Shown in pieces: positions 19,032 to 26,572 of a stretch of DNA of 64,000 nucleotides (position 1 is its first letter; each line of letters opens with the position of its first letter). Source of the DNA: Flaviflagellibacter sp963786225. Its GTDB lineage: Bacteria > Pseudomonadota > Alphaproteobacteria > Rhizobiales > Methylopilaceae. The stretch is from assembly GCA_963786225.1 (NCBI GenBank), contig CAWAYQ010000016.1, forward strand, positions 1-64,000, read 5' to 3'. Below the pieces are notes generated by a model. It did no database searches. It was given only the letters and a program-made list of their open reading frames with translations, and was not told the DNA's origin. The translations under genes were made by a program, and so were the position numbers.

Positions 19032-19181
19032 TCAGATCGCAAAAGAGGAGCGGGAGGCACGATGGGAATTAATAAGGCACAACATCACAAAGGCCGGAAG
19101 GCCGGGCGAAAGCTGCACCTGAACGTCGACCGGTTTCGCCTCGATGCCCTCGAATGCGACCGTCGATACGAAGGCGACCAT
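19032..19181 (-). pseudogene. comM: comM/yifB N-terminal fragment, minus-strand piece
   Basis: From ATG 19181 the first 31 residues are a near-perfect ComM start: MVAFVSTVAFEGIEAKPVDV followed by QVQLSPGLPAF. After codon 31 the match ends abruptly and the frame runs on for 18 unrelated codons to a TGA. The family would continue with VVGLPDKAV, and that part is found on the other strand at 18768-18979. The two pieces together cover about the first 90 residues, so the gene was cut and one side inverted. Confidence 0.7.
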
Positions 19182-19324
19182 GAACAGCTCCCAGCGCAGC
19201 AGATGCCGGAAGCTGACTTATAAGGATAAGCGCGTCAAGAACATTTAGGGAACACGCGGGATGCGTGGTCGAGTTATTTCCCCGCCCCAATAACGGCAGG
19301 CCGAGACACATCAGGGAGAGAGTG

Positions 19325-19516
19325 ATGAGCGACGAGGAGTTTCAGAACCAGCTCCGCAAGTTCCTGCGTGAAGTCGGCGTGACCTCGCAGCAGGAAATCG
19401 AGAAGGCCGTGGCGAGCGCCGGAAAAAGCGGTTCCGTGCGCCTGCATATGCATCTGACCTCGCCCGATATTCCACTCGATCACGTGGTGGAGCGGGTTAT
19501 CGAACTCGAAAAGTAA
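19325..19516 (+). CDS. DUF6494-like small protein
   Basis: A 63-residue protein beginning MSDEEFQNQLRKFLREVGVT and SQQEIEKAVASAGKSG. This N-terminus (a short helix with RKFLR.VGVTSQ.EIE.AV) is the hallmark of a family of small proteins in many alpha- and betaproteobacteria. Function is not known. The C-terminal half (LHMHLTSPDIPLDHVVERVI) is repeated in damaged form at 20849-20956. The ATG at 19325 follows GGGAGAGAG at about 19315. Confidence 0.65.
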   Translation: MSDEEFQNQLRKFLREVGVTSQQEIEKAVASAGKSGSVRLHMHLTSPDIPLDHVVERVIELEK

Positions 19517-19581
19517 CGATCCGACGACGCGTCTTCTCCCAAGGCGGATGCGGACGGAGATCGATGCGGAACCGCTTCCTC

Positions 19582-20790
19582 TCAGAGAGGCGCCGCGACC
19601 GGCAAGTGCTCGATCGCCCGGAGCCCCGGTCGTGTGCGCCAGCGAATATCCGCGTCCGCAACCGCAAGCTCGAGTTTCGGCCAGCGCTGAAACAAGGCGC
19701 GCAGCGCGCACTTGCCTTCCATGCGCGCGAGCTGATGGCCGAGGCAAAAATGGATCCCGGTCCCGAAGGCCATATGCCGGTTCGGTTTTCTCTCGAGATC
19801 GAGCTTTTCCGGACATTTGTTCGCCTGCGGATCCATGTTCGCGGCCGCCAGCATGGGCATCACCTTTTCACCCTTCTTCAGCCGAACGCCCCCAAGCTCG
19901 ATATCTTTCCGCACGAAGCGCGGCTTGGTGAACTGTACGGGCGTGACAAACCGCAAGAACTCCTCCACGGCGAGATCGGCGCGACTCCAATCTTCTTCCA
20001 GCCAGTCGCGAAGTTCGGGTTGTCTCAGGAGCTCGTAAACCGACCCGCTGATCAGGTGCGTGGTCGTTTCATGCCCGGCGAACAGGAGCAGGAAGAGCAT
20101 CGCCACCATCTCATCGCGGCTGATCCGTCCGAATTCCTTCTCGACACGCACAAGCTCGGCGATCAATCCCTCGCCGCCATGTTCGCGCACGACCTCCAGG
20201 CGCTTCTCCATGTAGCGCTTCATCGCCAAAATGCTCGGGATCATGCCGAGGAAGCCGAAGGCTCCCGTGAAGCGCGTGAAGCCGGTTGCCCAGGCGGTGA
20301 ATTTCGGCCGGTCCGCGAGCGGCAGGCCGAGCAGTTCGCAGATCACGGCAAGCGGCAGCTTTCGTGCGTAGCGATCGACAAGATCGGCCGGGCTCCCCTC
20401 CGCGAACAGCTCATCGACCAGTTCTTCGGCTATTGTCTGGATACGCGGCTCCATTTCGAGGACGGCGCGCCGGCGAAAAGCCTCGTCGACCATGTCCCGT
20501 AACCGTCTGTGGTCCGGCTCGTCCATGGAAAGCATACTGTTGGCAAGCGTGCGTACGATACCGGGCATCCACCACTGTAATCCGGCGACACTGCCGTCGT
20601 CCTTGCGCAGGGTGAACGTTTCGCTGTCCTTCAAGACGCGATCGGTGAGATCCTGCGTCGTCGTCGTCCAGACCTTTCCGATAAGCGGGAATCTGACTTC
20701 GACGACCGGTCCCGCCGCCCTCAGCTTCTCGATCCCGGCGGCGGGATTGCGAAAATACGCCTGGCTGGTGAAGTCAATGCTTTGCGTCAT
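19582..20790 (-). CDS. Cytochrome P450
   Basis: A 402-residue soluble bacterial P450. Oxygen-activating I-helix: LLLFAGHETTTHLISGSV. K-helix ExxR: VEEFLRFVTPVQFTKPRFV. Haem-binding loop: FGTGIHFCLGHQLARMEG with the Cys ligand. The preferred start is Met 20790 (MTQSIDFTSQAYF); a longer frame exists to 20844 but has poor coding character. Redox partners are not in the window. It is the last gene of a leftward accessory series, 249 bp past the RidA gene, so it may be separately transcribed. Its substrate cannot be told; the gene is intact. Confidence 0.92.
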   Translation of the reverse strand: MTQSIDFTSQAYFRNPAAGIEKLRAAGPVVEVRFPLIGKVWTTTTQDLTDRVLKDSETFTLRKDDGSVAGLQWWMPGIVRTLANSMLSMDEPDHRRLRDMVDEAFRRRAVLEMEPRIQTIAEELVDELFAEGSPADLVDRYARKLPLAVICELLGLPLADRPKFTAWATGFTRFTGAFGFLGMIPSILAMKRYMEKRLEVVREHGGEGLIAELVRVEKEFGRISRDEMVAMLFLLLFAGHETTTHLISGSVYELLRQPELRDWLEEDWSRADLAVEEFLRFVTPVQFTKPRFVRKDIELGGVRLKKGEKVMPMLAAANMDPQANKCPEKLDLERKPNRHMAFGTGIHFCLGHQLARMEGKCALRALFQRWPKLELAVADADIRWRTRPGLRAIEHLPVAAPL

Positions 20791-20848
20791 GATGGATCCT
20801 GCACGTGCCGCGGGCCAATTGGCGCCTCCGGAGCCGCGTGACATCGCG

Positions 20849-20956
20849 GAAATCGAGGAGGCCGTCGCGAGGGCCGGAAAAGCCCGTTCCGATGCTTCTG
20901 ACCTCGCCCGATATTACACTCGATCATGTGGTCGAGCGGGTATCGAACTCGAAAAG
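20849..20956 (+). repeat. Damaged partial copy of the DUF6494-like gene
   Basis: Bases 20849-20956 repeat 19394-19513, covering EIE.AVA.AG.. to the C-terminal ELEK of the DUF6494-like gene. The copy carries substitutions and small deletions (about 12 bases lost) and lacks the first 23 codons. It lies right behind the start of the P450 gene, so the P450 gene is bracketed by two copies in the same orientation. Confidence 0.7.
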
Positions 20957-20979
20957 TTAGGCGCGATCCAGGCCTGGCC
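20951..20979 (+). repeat. Direct repeat copy 1, downstream of the DUF6494-like tail
   Basis: The 29 bases from GAAAAG through GCGCGATCCAGGCC to TGGCC recur at 21517-21544 with about three differences. A shorter version (GAAAAGTAACGATCC) follows the intact DUF6494-like gene at 19508-19522. The repeat marks the edge of the RidA gene segment on the right and the P450 segment on the left. Confidence 0.6.
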
Positions 20980-21039
20980 ATGCTGCGGTGGCTTATTCCG
21001 CTGATGCAGGTCGCCGAAATTCAGAGTGTCGATCGATGC

Positions 21040-21423
21040 CTAGGCGGCTGCCACAACCTCGATCTCCAGGAGCCAAGTCGGATCGAAGATCCCCGCAATG
21101 ATGACGGTCAACGCGGGGGACCGATTTCCAAGCATTTGCGCACGTACGGCGCTGTTCTCGCCGGCGAACTGGCGGTCAGATAGGAAGGTCGTCACCTTGA
21201 CGACGTTGTCGAGCGTCATGTCCACGGCTCGGAGCTGGGCCTCGATGTTTCGCCAAATCAGGCGACACTGCTCGGCAAAGACTCCCGGAGTGTCTCCGTC
21301 GATGAACTCGGGGACCTGGCCGCTTACGAAGGCGAGCCGCTGTGCACCGCTGACCTCGCATACTTGCGAATAGCCGCCCACAGCGCTCGGCGCGTCGGGG
21401 GCATTCACGGAACGGATCCTCAT
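21040..21423 (-). CDS. RidA family protein
   Basis: A 127-residue RidA/YjgF protein: NAPDAPSAVGGYSQVCEVSG, LAFVSGQVPEFIDG, QCRLIWRNIEAQLRAVDMTL and the ending LTVIIAGIFDPTWLLEIEVV. The usual active-site Arg (R-S-Y.. segment near position 105) appears altered: the sequence here reads GNRSPALTVI. It may belong to a RidA subgroup that does not deaminate imines. Located between the ureohydrolase and P450 genes and flanked by a direct repeat on both sides. Intact. Confidence 0.85.
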   Translation of the reverse strand: MRIRSVNAPDAPSAVGGYSQVCEVSGAQRLAFVSGQVPEFIDGDTPGVFAEQCRLIWRNIEAQLRAVDMTLDNVVKVTTFLSDRQFAGENSAVRAQMLGNRSPALTVIIAGIFDPTWLLEIEVVAAA

Positions 21424-21516
21424 GCCCTGCTCCTGAAAATTCCTTTGTCGCGGTTAGACCATACGGACGTGCGGCGCAGACCGTCCCCCGCAGAACGACG
21501 CCGCATCGATGGCGGC

Positions 21517-21544
21517 GAAAAGTAACGCGCGATCCAGGCTGGCC
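21517..21544 (+). repeat. Direct repeat copy 2
   Basis: These 28 bases match 20951-20979, from GAAAAG through GCGCGATCCAGG to CTGGCC. With the first copy they bracket the RidA gene at 21040-21423. This copy overlaps the region just past the stop of the ureohydrolase gene. Confidence 0.6.
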
Positions 21545-21550
21545 GCACGA

Positions 21551-22507
21551 TCAGCCTTTCCGTTCTGCAAAGATATAGCCGAGGAAGTTCAGGAGCACCT
21601 GAGCGGCCAGAAAGCCGGTCACGCCGGAAGGATCGTAAGCAGGCGCGACCTCGACGAGATCAATGCCGACCACGTTCCCGCGTTTCGCAAGGCCCTGAAG
21701 GATCTCCATGACCTCGTAGTAGAGGAACCCGCCGTGGCTCGGCGTCCCGGTTCCCGGCGCGATGGATGGATCGAAGCCGTCGATGTCGATCGTCACATAA
21801 TAGCGGACGCCGGCCGGGATGGTTTCCAGAACGCCCGCGGCGCCCAGTTTACGCGCCTGACGAACCGACAGGATTTTCGAGCCACGGGCGCGCGCATCGT
21901 CATAGCCTTCCTTCGCGGTCGACGAGACATTGCGAATGCCGATCTGGGTCAGCCCCGTGACATGGCTCTGCTCTGCCGCACGGCGCATGGGGTTGCCATG
22001 CCCTTCCGTCACGCCGTGGCGCACATCGACGAAATCGAGATGCGCGTCGATCTGGACGATGTGGATCGGCTCCTGATCGCTGAACGCACGGATGCAGGGG
22101 ATGTTGATGGCGTGATCGCCACCCAGAACCAGAGGCATGGCTCCACGGGCGAGAATCGCCCGCACGGCGGCTTCGGCGTTGGCGTGGCTCGCGGCCGTGT
22201 CCGTATGTATGATATCGGCATCGCCGACATCGACGATGCGAACCTTGTCCATCGGCAGATAGGTTTTGTCATCTTCGTGATCGTAAGCGCCGCCATGGCC
22301 GAACGAGAACAGCGTCGATGCTTCGCGAATGGCGCGCGGTCCGAAACGCGCCCCGGAACGGTACTGCGTGCCCATATCGTAGGGAATTCCGAGAACCGCG
22401 ACATCCGCGTCGATCTCGTCCCAATTGGTGCAGATAGGCCGCTTTCCAAACGTGCAATGCCCGACGAACGGAAGGTCCAGGCGGCCCTTTTCATATCCAT
22501 GTGCCAT
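21551..22507 (-). CDS. Agmatinase-like ureohydrolase
   Basis: A 318-residue member of the arginase/agmatinase family, which hydrolyses a guanidino group to urea at a two-manganese site. All metal motifs are present: LVLGGDHAINIPCI, VQIDAHLDFVDV and YVTIDIDGFDPSIAPGTGTP. The ending GIDLVEVAPAYDPSGVTGFL is also standard. The start at 22507 (MAHGYEKGRLDLPFVG) is preferred over the open frame to 22558. The family includes agmatinase, guanidinopropionase, guanidinobutyrase and guanidine hydrolase, so the exact substrate is open. The neighbouring DUF1989 protein and transporter point to an imported guanidino compound. Confidence 0.88.
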   Translation of the reverse strand: MAHGYEKGRLDLPFVGHCTFGKRPICTNWDEIDADVAVLGIPYDMGTQYRSGARFGPRAIREASTLFSFGHGGAYDHEDDKTYLPMDKVRIVDVGDADIIHTDTAASHANAEAAVRAILARGAMPLVLGGDHAINIPCIRAFSDQEPIHIVQIDAHLDFVDVRHGVTEGHGNPMRRAAEQSHVTGLTQIGIRNVSSTAKEGYDDARARGSKILSVRQARKLGAAGVLETIPAGVRYYVTIDIDGFDPSIAPGTGTPSHGGFLYYEVMEILQGLAKRGNVVGIDLVEVAPAYDPSGVTGFLAAQVLLNFLGYIFAERKG

Positions 22508-22589
22508 GATGACTTGTAACCTCAAAAAATCCGGTGATTTCAAAGCGGGCCAGGGCAAAGCTCGCGGGAAACAGGCTCTCGGGAGCCCG

Positions 22590-23288
22590 TCAGTCGGACA
22601 CGACGAAATCGAGATCGGACGGAACCATGTTCGCCCCGTTCACCGGGATGAGATCCTGCGGACAGGCGGACATGACGACGATCGCATCCATCTCCGCGCG
22701 CAGAACGACGTAATCGCCCGCCTTGGAAACCGGCGACAGCCACGCGATTTTTCCGTCCTTGTCGACCGGTATGTTCATCCAGATGTTGAACGGCTGAGGA
22801 ACGTCCGAAACGGTTTGGCCGATCGCTTTCATCGCCATGCGCAGATTGTCGGAGCAGTTGTCGTGATAGTGCGTTTCTCCAAGCGAATGGTAGCGGAAGA
22901 CGTCGCAGGCGGCGATCAGCGTGTCGTGCACGCCCGGAGATGTGTCTTCGATGAACGTGAGGATCGGCCGACGGCGGTTCGTCACCAAAACATCGCCCAC
23001 CGAAGGGATCGTTTTGTCGATCCACGCGCGCGCATGCGGCCAGGAAAGATATTCCGACGTATTGCCGGCATTGAAAGCCCATGCATCGCAAACCTGCTGC
23101 CCCTTGGGATTGCCGATGCGGATGCTCTGCCCCTTCTTCACGACAACCGCGCGTCCCTCACGGCCGGGAATTGTATAGCGACGCCCGAGTTCCGGCGTGC
23201 CATCCGGAGAAATCGGCGACGACAGTCCGGCATTCGTCCCGTGAAGCTCGCTGTTCTCGGTCCGGGTGTAAAAATTGGCGATGTCCAT
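22590..23288 (-). CDS. DUF1989 (urea carboxylase-associated) family protein
   Basis: A 232-residue protein with the family core: GQSIRIGNPKGQQVCDAWAF, YLSWPHARAWIDKTIPSVGD, FIEDTSPGVHDTLIAACDVF and HYHDNCSDNL. Proteins of this family occur near urea carboxylase and guanidine degradation genes, where paired members act as carboxyguanidine deiminase. The Cys in GVHDTLIAACD and in HDNCSDN are the conserved ones. Only one member is present here and no carboxylase is seen, so the reaction is uncertain. It lies 22 bp after the ATPase gene, in the same transcriptional direction, and 82 bp before the ureohydrolase. Confidence 0.85.
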   Translation of the reverse strand: MDIANFYTRTENSELHGTNAGLSSPISPDGTPELGRRYTIPGREGRAVVVKKGQSIRIGNPKGQQVCDAWAFNAGNTSEYLSWPHARAWIDKTIPSVGDVLVTNRRRPILTFIEDTSPGVHDTLIAACDVFRYHSLGETHYHDNCSDNLRMAMKAIGQTVSDVPQPFNIWMNIPVDKDGKIAWLSPVSKAGDYVVLRAEMDAIVVMSACPQDLIPVNGANMVPSDLDFVVSD

Positions 23289-23309
23289 TTCCGCTACTCT
23301 CCTTCGACC

Positions 23310-24131
23310 TCAGATCGACCGTTCGCGCCAGGTATTGAGGAATTGCTGGAGGCGTTCGCTGCGCGGCGAAGAGAAGAGTTCCCTCGGAGCGCCTTCCTCG
23401 ACGATAAGGCCTTTATCCATGAAGATGACCCGCTGCGCGACATGCGCGGCGAAACCCATTTCGTGCGTAACGACAACCATGGTCATGCCCTCGGCCGCGA
23501 GATCACGCATAACAGCAAGGACTTCGCCGACAAGTTCGGGATCCAGCGCCGATGTAGGCTCGTCGAAAAGCATCACGCGCGGTTTGATGGCAAGTGCACG
23601 AGCGATGGCGACACGCTGCTTCTGCCCACCGGATAGACGCGCCGGATATTGTCCGGCAAAGCTTTCGAGGCCCACTTTCCGGAGCATGGCCATGCCGATC
23701 TCTTCGGCCTCGTCGCGCTTGACGTTTCGGCCTACGCGCAGAGCTTCGGTGACATTGCCCAGCGCCGTCATATGCGGCCACAGATTGAAGTGCTGAAAAA
23801 CCATACCGAGAGATGAGCGCACGCTATTGATTTCGCGCTCGTTCGCTCTGATGCGCTTGCCGGCTTTCTCGCGATAGCCCAGAAGCCGTCCCTCGATCAG
23901 GACGTCGCCCTCGTCATAGACTTCGAGGAAGGCAATGCTGCGCAACAGCGTGCTTTTGCCCGAACCTGACGGACCGATGACGCACAGGACTTCGGACTGG
24001 CTGACATCGAGACTGATGCCGCGCAGAACATCGACCGTGCCGAATCTCTTCACGAGATCACGAACGACGATCGGCGGCGTCGCATTCGCGGCGCCTGATG
24101 TTGAGTTTCTTCCGGACGGTCTGTCAGACAT
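23310..24131 (-). CDS. Polar amino acid ABC transporter ATP-binding protein
   Basis: A 273-residue GlnQ/HisP-type ATPase. Walker A: VIGPSGSGKSTLLRSIAFLE; Q-loop: SSLGMVFQHFNLWPHMTALG; signature: RLSGGQKQRVAIARALA; Walker B: VMLFDEPTSALDPELVGEVL; H-loop: VVVTHEMGFAAHVAQRV. The first 20 residues are an unusual Ser/Asn/Ala-rich extension. Its start overlaps the permease gene by 8 bp. Together with genes up to 26386 it makes a full importer. Intact. Confidence 0.92.
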   Translation of the reverse strand: MSDRPSGRNSTSGAANATPPIVVRDLVKRFGTVDVLRGISLDVSQSEVLCVIGPSGSGKSTLLRSIAFLEVYDEGDVLIEGRLLGYREKAGKRIRANEREINSVRSSLGMVFQHFNLWPHMTALGNVTEALRVGRNVKRDEAEEIGMAMLRKVGLESFAGQYPARLSGGQKQRVAIARALAIKPRVMLFDEPTSALDPELVGEVLAVMRDLAAEGMTMVVVTHEMGFAAHVAQRVIFMDKGLIVEEGAPRELFSSPRSERLQQFLNTWRERSI

Positions 24132-24777
24132 GGCGCACTCGACGTTCGATAAAGATGCCCAGCCGCGATATCGCTTCGATCAGCAGCCAGTACAAAATGG
24201 CGATGGCCAGATAGGGTTCGACCACGGCGAACGTCTCGTTCGCCATTTGTGTCGCGTTCTTCGTCAGCTCCGGAACGGTGATGATCGAAAGCACCGCCGA
24301 TTCCTTCACGAGAACAATGAGCTGATTGATCGACGGCGGCACGATCAGCCCCATCATCTGCGGAAGCTGGATGCGCCGCAGAATGTGGGCTCGTGACAGC
24401 CCGACCATTTGCGCGGCCTCGACCTGACCCGGCGGAATGGCGAGAAAGCCGGCGCGGAAGATTTCCGCGAAATAGGCGGCTCCGTAGAAGCCGAGCCCGA
24501 GAACGCCGACGGGCTCCGCTTCCAGCGTCAGCCCGAACGAGGGGCCGCCGTAATAGAGCAGGAACAGGATGACCAGGATGGGCAGGCTGCGGATGATCTC
24601 GACATAGCCTGTCGTCGCCCAACGGATGAAGCTGTAGCGCGAGAGAAGGAGCAGGGCCAGGACGAGTCCCACGCTGACCGCGATGCAGGACGCCAGCGCA
24701 CAGACGCGGATTGTGACCCACAGGCCCGAGAGAAGGAGCGGGCTGTATTGGCTCAGCATGTTCACGTCGAAGATCAT
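24124..24777 (-). CDS. Polar amino acid ABC transporter permease
   Basis: A 217-residue inner-membrane protein of the HisM/HisQ family with about five hydrophobic segments (LLLSGLWVTIRVCALASCIA, GLVLALLLLS) and the cytoplasmic coupling loop GQVEAAQMVGLSRAHILRRI. The ending VEPYLAIAILYWLLIEAISR is normal. The start at 24777 (MIFDVNMLSQYSPLL) overlaps the upstream permease stop by 4 bp. It would form a heterodimer with the product of 24774-25430. Confidence 0.9.
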   Translation of the reverse strand: MIFDVNMLSQYSPLLLSGLWVTIRVCALASCIAVSVGLVLALLLLSRYSFIRWATTGYVEIIRSLPILVILFLLYYGGPSFGLTLEAEPVGVLGLGFYGAAYFAEIFRAGFLAIPPGQVEAAQMVGLSRAHILRRIQLPQMMGLIVPPSINQLIVLVKESAVLSIITVPELTKNATQMANETFAVVEPYLAIAILYWLLIEAISRLGIFIERRVRHV

Positions 24778-25430
24778 GCATGCGCTCCCGACACGGCGAG
24801 CCGCTTTTCGATCCTGCGGCCGATATAGGCGAGGACCAGATTGATGGCCATGTAGATGAGGCCGGCCAGAAGATAGGTCTCCAGCGGCTTGAATGTCGTC
24901 GACGCAATCTGCTGGGAGCGGCGCATCAGCTCGGTCACGGCAATCACCGACACGAGCGACGAGTTCTTGATGATGATGATGGTCTCGTTGATCAGCGGCG
25001 GCATAACGAGACGGAACATCTGGGGGATCTGGATGCGGGCGCGGATGCTCCATTCCCGGATTCCGAGCATGCGCGCGGCCTCGATCTCACCATGCGGGAT
25101 CTCCGCGAGACCGGCGCGGTAGATCTCCGCCTGGAATGCCGCGGTATTGAGAGAGAGCGCGATGAGTGCGGCCATGAATGGTGATACCTCCACACCGAAG
25201 TGCGGCAGCAGATAAAACGCCATGAGAAGCTGCACGAGAATGGGAGTGCCGCGCCAGAAGCTGCGGTAAATACCGCACCACCAACGCACAGCCCGTTTGT
25301 CGGAGCGAAGTCCGAAAGCGACAATCAGCCCGAAAACGCCACCGATGGCGATGGCGATGACCGACAGGAACACCGTGACGGCGGTGCCGGAAAGAAGGAC
25401 GGGATAGTTGGAAAGAAGAATCTCGATCAT
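24774..25430 (-). CDS. Polar amino acid ABC transporter permease
   Basis: A 218-residue partner permease: MIEILLSNYPVLLSGTAVTV, a central WRGTPILVQLLMAFYLLP and the coupling loop GEIEAARMLGIREWSIRARI. The ATPase-facing motif EAA---G and the ending KPLETYLLAGLIYMAINLVL are intact. It follows the binding-protein gene by 71 bp and overlaps the next permease by 4 bp. Confidence 0.9.
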   Translation of the reverse strand: MIEILLSNYPVLLSGTAVTVFLSVIAIAIGGVFGLIVAFGLRSDKRAVRWWCGIYRSFWRGTPILVQLLMAFYLLPHFGVEVSPFMAALIALSLNTAAFQAEIYRAGLAEIPHGEIEAARMLGIREWSIRARIQIPQMFRLVMPPLINETIIIIKNSSLVSVIAVTELMRRSQQIASTTFKPLETYLLAGLIYMAINLVLAYIGRRIEKRLAVSGAHA

Positions 25431-25501
25431 GGAACGCGATCAGTCTTTCTTCTTTGCGAAAGAACGGCCGTGTGCGGCCATTGCGGCACACGGCCAGCGC
25501 C

Positions 25502-26386
25502 TTATTCGGTCGGAACCGGCAATGCGTCGGCGGGAGTATCCATGACGCCGCCGAACCATTTCTTCTGAAGTTCGGAAAGCGTGCCGTCCTTGTGGAGGCG
25601 GCGGATCTGTTCGTCGAAGAATGCGTTCAGCGTTTCGCTGTCCGCGTCCTTGCGGCCGGCCCATGAGAAGTAGGTTTTCGGCACGCTGGTCAGCGGAACG
25701 ACCTCGAACGCGTCGGGACGCTGCCGGACGGCCTCAAGAAGGTTCGGAAGGCTGTTGACCACGACGGCAAGACGCCCGGCTGCAAGATCCGCGTAGGCTT
25801 CATTGAAGTCGACGTAGGTTTTGACCGATGCTACCGGCGTGCCCGCCGCCTTGAGGCGGGCCGCCACGCCTTCCAGCGCCTGCAACTGGCCGGACCCCGT
25901 CTGCGAACCCGCGACCTTGCCGGCGAGATCGGCTTCCTTGGTTATCGAGGCATCGCCCTTGCGCTTCAGCGCCGCAACCGTCGCATCGGCGATCGGCACG
26001 CTGAGATGATAGGCGTTGTAACGCTCCTTCGTCGCCGTGACGGAGGTGATGACGTAATCGAACCTTTTCGCCGCGAGCCCGGGCAGAATGCCCTGCCAGG
26101 GAAGATCGAGCTGCTTGAACTTGACGTTCGGCAGTTCCTTCATGATGTGCTCCATCATGTCGGAGGAATAGCCGACGATCTTGCCGTCCTTGACGAACTC
26201 GAAGGGGGGAAAGCGCGCTTCGGTGCCGACGACCAGTTCGCCCCGCTGCTTGACGTTGCCGAGAAGATCGGCGTGAGCGGGAAGCGCGGACAGAAAGCCG
26301 CCAAATCCGAGCGTAACTACAAGAGCCTGCGGCAGCGTTCTCAGGAATGCTGAGGATTTCCGAGAAATCATCCCATTGGGTCGCAT
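25502..26386 (-). CDS. ABC transporter substrate-binding protein (family 3)
   Basis: A 294-residue periplasmic binding protein. The signal peptide runs to about residue 39 (LVVTLGFGGFLSALPAHADL). Family 3 motifs follow: GELVVGTEARFPPFEFVKDG, IVGYSSDMMEHIMKELPNVK, LDLPWQGILPGLAAKRFDYV and ITSVTATKERYNAYHLSVPI. The ligand-binding Asp/Arg pattern is typical of amino acids and opines. As first gene of the leftward operon it shares a control region with the divergent amidase gene. It likely delivers a guanidino- or amide-containing amino-acid-like compound, judged from the enzymes encoded downstream. Confidence 0.92.
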   Translation of the reverse strand: MRPNGMISRKSSAFLRTLPQALVVTLGFGGFLSALPAHADLLGNVKQRGELVVGTEARFPPFEFVKDGKIVGYSSDMMEHIMKELPNVKFKQLDLPWQGILPGLAAKRFDYVITSVTATKERYNAYHLSVPIADATVAALKRKGDASITKEADLAGKVAGSQTGSGQLQALEGVAARLKAAGTPVASVKTYVDFNEAYADLAAGRLAVVVNSLPNLLEAVRQRPDAFEVVPLTSVPKTYFSWAGRKDADSETLNAFFDEQIRRLHKDGTLSELQKKWFGGVMDTPADALPVPTE

Positions 26387-26572
26387 GATTTATTCCTCCC
26401 ACCCACGTGTGAGGTCGAAGGCTCGCAGTGCACAAAACGGCTGTCAACTTTGATTGTTTGTTCTTTATATCGATTATATCGATATAAGCGCGACCCGCCC
26501 GTCGAGGAGTTGACGCTTCCCGATCCGATGCGCGTAATCGAGGCAGTGAGTGACTAAAAATCGCTCAGGTCT
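26387..26572. promoter_or_regulatory. Divergent control region with repeated ATCGAT motif
   Basis: The spacer between the transporter operon and the amidase is AT-rich at 26445-26490. It holds the near-palindrome TATATCGATTATATCGATATA (26466-26486), a double ATCGAT with AT-rich arms. This is a good candidate operator serving both promoters. Candidate regulators are the LysR protein at 28140-29027 and the LacI protein at 30643-31698. Confidence 0.5.

Noticed and set aside
21509..23636. Long plus-strand open frames opposite the ureohydrolase, DUF1989 and ATPase genes.
   Set aside because: Composition is that of antisense shadows; the minus-strand genes are complete and well motivated.
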